From Carallia brachiata (Eukaryota > Streptophyta > Magnoliopsida > Malpighiales > Rhizophoraceae), in contig JADCRB010000067.1 in the NCBI GenBank assembly GCA_021464245.1, positions 1,581,908 to 1,645,907 on the forward strand: a stretch of DNA of 64,000 nucleotides, in the 5' to 3' direction. The notes below the pieces were generated by a model. That model searched no databases. It was not told where the DNA came from and was given only the letters and a program-made list of their open reading frames with translations. The position numbers were made by a program, and so were the translations under genes. Positions within the stretch are counted from its first letter, which is position 1; every line of letters starts with the position of its first letter. Shown here piece by piece: positions 61,401 to 64,000 of the stretch.

Positions 61401-62800
61401 TAAATACCTACAATATGGTCAGAAATTGTATGTCCAATACATTAGGCTATTGGCCTCCTTCCTCAACTTTCCCCAAAAAAGTTTTTAGGTTTTAAGAGCT
61501 ATTATCATTGTGACTTGAAAGAGAAAAAGAATTGAAGATTATGGTTTAATGAATCCAACTGGCAAAGTTGGCCTAAAGTTTTGACTTTATCCGAACAACT
61601 CAAGACTTGATAACACCATAAATTTTATAAAATCACAAATGCTCCTTCGTATTGTATCATCCTTTCCCCAATTAGTAATTATAGAAAAGGATCCCAATTT
61701 GTCCAAAGAGTGGATGGTTCATTCAATCACAACTACAGGCATGACAACAAACTTGTTGAATTTTTTTGCCACTCTTACTCTTTCTTAATCATCGGTTCTA
61801 ACTAGCTCAGCTTTAGATTCTTGAGGGTAATTTCTATTTTTTTTGGAAGATATATTGGGTATGTACTTTTACAAACAGTTACTTTTTAATTTTATGTGAA
61901 TCTTTTCCCATATTAAAAAAAAAAAAATCGAGAGAAACGGATCCCAATCCTACTCGTGGATTGCTTATTATCTCTATTGTCATAAAACTACAATTGTTTT
62001 TTTATCGTTTTATTATACTATTTCATTATTTTGTCATCAATGAGTTTTTAACTTAAAAAGGAGCAGCAAGTGCAAGGGCGTGGGAGTGGTTGATGACTTT
62101 TTTTTTTTTTAATTGAATGATTTATGAAAATATAAAAAATTATTTTTAATGTATGCCTCAAAACCCAATAAATTTATTAATAGATAAAAATTGCCTATAA
62201 TATTTAGTTGATTTTGGCAAATTAGATTTCGTTTAGAATTTTTTTTTTCGTTGTAGGCTTGTAGCTCGCTTTATATGTCAGGACTTTTATTCTCTTGAAA
62301 ATAAAGAGGCCAAATAAAATATCATTTTAAAATGTGTTTGGATAAAAAAGTATGAGAGAAAATAGTCGGAGAGGGAAAAAAAAGGGAGGCGGAAAATTAT
62401 AGGAGAGAAAAATTATTTGAGAAAAGGTCATGAGATGAAAAAGAATAACAATTTTTTAGTTACCAAAGTGTGAGAAGTAAGTAAAAAAAATAATATATAT
62501 TAAAATGCTATTTTTACACTTTATAATAAAAATATAGTCTACATATAAAAAAGGTTATAAAATCTTTAATAAATAGAGTAAACAATCAATAATTTTTTTT
62601 TAAGTTTTAAGAATTATATTTAATGATTAAATAAAAATCCTTCACTTTTCTCTTTCTTGAAATATTTTTTAAAAAGGTGAGTAGACGGTTACAAACAGTT
62701 TCAAAACTCCCTTATTATTATAGAAGTAATAATTAAAATTGACGAATTATAAATTTAATATTTATTTATTTTTATTCGTAAACGACTAATTTTAAATGGA
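58476..62800. other. AT-rich spacer upstream of MYB and EMF2
   Basis: It starts with the MYB leader and promoter (TATA-like run at 58,571-58,581). No coding region is recognised. It contains one clear tandem duplication (59,104-59,753) and many A or T runs (for example 59,402-59,417 and 59,974-59,989). A segment starting AAAATGTGTTTGGATAAAAA at 62,330 resembles the end of a MITE. Confidence 0.5.
59104..59753. repeat. Imperfect tandem duplication, unit about 331 bp
   Basis: Unit 1 (59,104-59,434) and unit 2 (59,435-59,753) both begin TATACCTTTGTTTT and share GCCAATAATTAGCTTGATAA, ATCTCATAGATATCAGATAT and TATATCACTTTGAAA. They differ by scattered substitutions and small indels, so the duplication is not recent. 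Confidence 0.9.
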
Positions 62801-63198
62801 TTGAGGTGTCTTGCCGTCTCATCAAAATAAGCCGCAGCTTCTCCATTTTCCAAATACAAAAACAATCTCTCTTTATTTTTATTTTTTTTTCTATTTTTTA
62901 CCTTTTTTTTTAACCTCTCCCAAGGAAAAGAAAACCTATGCGCAAAGGGAAAACCTAAATCAAAAGGAAAAACCCAAAACAAACAAGGAGACCCGAAAAC
63001 CCAGACTATAATTATTTCTATTTTTCTCGTTGTCCGTTCTGTACGATCACTCTCGCCAAAATCTGTTCCGCCTCTCGTCGTCTGGCGTCCAATTCAAAAT
63101 CTCTCCATCTCCTCGAGAAATTTATGTTAAATTGAAACCCAATCCTACAATCCGACCGCTCCCAAATCGAGACTGAACAGAAAAGAGGAAAGGTCTGG

Positions 63199-63207
63199 TT
63201 AGGGTTT
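63199..63207 (-). promoter_or_regulatory. Telo-box motif in the EMF2 5' region
   Basis: TTAGGGTTT (AAACCCTAA on the other strand) lies about 145 bp before the EMF2 ATG. Telo-boxes mark genes active in dividing cells and also occur in Polycomb response elements. Whether it acts here is inferred. Confidence 0.35.
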
Positions 63208-63349
63208 GCGATACTGTCCAAAACCAAGACAGCTCTCGAGTTCCCAGTCCCACATATATTTATATATTTATACATCGTAGGTTTTGGTGTAAGTGAGAAT
63301 TTAGTCAAATTAGTTATGGAAGTATTCACTGTCGTGGTCTAACCGAAGA

Positions 63350-64000
63350 ATGCCGGGCATTCCTCTAGTGACTCGTGAGACCTCCTCGTATGTGTCGTTG
63401 TCTGTTTCCACGCTTTAGTTTTTTGTTTCTTTGTTTTTTTGTTTTTTTGTTTTTTGTGTTCTTTTTGATTCCGAGAACATTAAGATTTGCGATTGAATCC
63501 TTTTTCTCTTTTATTTTCGTTGTGTTTTATTTTTAAATTTCAAGAAATTAAAGATTCGTATAAGTTTTTTGTTTGTTTTAATTGAGTCAGCGTTGTACAT
63601 TACTAACAGGAAGTGAATTTTGAAGCGTAATTCGTAATTCTTTTCTTTTTATTTGTTTAAATTGTTTCGTTTCTTTTTTACTGTCTGCTTAATTGTGGAT
63701 TTCAGTTATACAAGAAACACGGATCCGATGTGCCGCGAAGATGGTCGTGTGCATTTGTCCGCGGAAGAGGAAATGGCGGCTGAAGAGAGTCTGTCCATTT
63801 ATTGCAAGCCTGTCGAGCTCTACAACATCCTTCAGCGTCGGGCTGTAAGAAACGTAATAATGTATTTTTTTTTTTTTGTTGTTGTCAATTTTGATGGATT
63901 TTCTGTTTATTAACATCTTCAGTGCTTGTATCTGTGCAAAAGGCTGCGGACATTCGTGTTATTTCATGTTCTGGTTGAGTTTAAAAGTTGTGGTTAATGG
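63350..64000 (+). CDS. EMF2: EMF2 (Polycomb VEFS protein), first two exons, cut by right edge
   Basis: Exon 1 (63,350-63,387) encodes MPGIPLVTRETS and exon 2 (63,706-63,853) continues in phase (TC|T) with YTRNTDPMCREDGR, HLSAEEEMAAEESLSIYCKP and VELYNILQRRAVRN. This start is highly typical of EMBRYONIC FLOWER 2, the Su(z)12-like subunit of the plant PRC2 complex that deposits H3K27 methylation and represses flowering genes. Donors GTATGT and GTAATA and the acceptor TTTCAG are good. From 63,854 on the window holds only intron; the zinc finger and VEFS box are beyond the edge. Confidence 0.92.

Noticed and set aside
1..64000. CRISPR arrays, operons, prophage or viral genes
   Set aside because: The window is plant nuclear DNA; no direct-repeat arrays with spacers and no viral reading frames were seen.

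Overview
The window is plant nuclear DNA, almost certainly from a eudicot. The genes are split by short AT-rich GT-AG introns, the spacers are very AT-rich and full of small foldback elements, and the recognisable families are plant-specific (UGT85, P/U-type cyclin, SUVH, SHAQKYF-class MYB, EMF2). A woody dicot such as a Citrus relative would fit, but that is a guess from general resemblance.

Layout, left to right. A USB1-like U6 snRNA phosphodiesterase (minus, cut by the left edge) is divergent from a 29-exon SRS2/UvrD-type DNA helicase (plus, 1194-9990) across a 245 bp shared promoter. A promoter with site II and telo-box motifs (about 10,960-11,100) follows, with no coding region behind it but two C/D snoRNA-like structures. 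Next come a mitochondrial-type tRNA-Ser(GCU) copy (minus), a LINE RNase H relic, a glycine-rich secreted-protein gene with many frame breaks (15,296-17,439) and an eroded SUVH H3K9 methyltransferase gene (minus, 19,291-21,396). From 21.4 to 34.9 kb I see no gene, only AT-rich spacer with MITE-like elements, tandem duplications and retroelement tails. Then come a UGT85-like glycosyltransferase, a P/U-type cyclin and a methionine sulfoxide reductase A (all minus), a second gene-poor stretch with nested MITEs (47-52.5 kb), a RAB1/RABD2-type GTPase (plus), an R-R-type MYB factor with a CCHC knuckle (minus), another spacer, and the first two exons of EMF2 (plus), cut by the right edge.

The genes belong to unrelated pathways and show no cluster or operon logic: RNA processing, DNA repair, chromatin silencing (SUVH and EMF2), specialised metabolism, cell cycle, redox repair, ER-Golgi traffic and transcription.

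The most striking global signal is technical or evolutionary. Several otherwise well-conserved genes each lack single bases, nearly all within homopolymer runs (SRS2 exon 4, RAB exons 6 and 7, several places in the glycine-rich gene, one place in SUVH). This is what an under-polished long-read assembly looks like and should be settled before any of these is called a pseudogene. I found no convincing new biological system. The best candidates for new annotation are the snoRNA-like locus at 11-12.2 kb and the mitochondrial tRNA copy at 13 kb.
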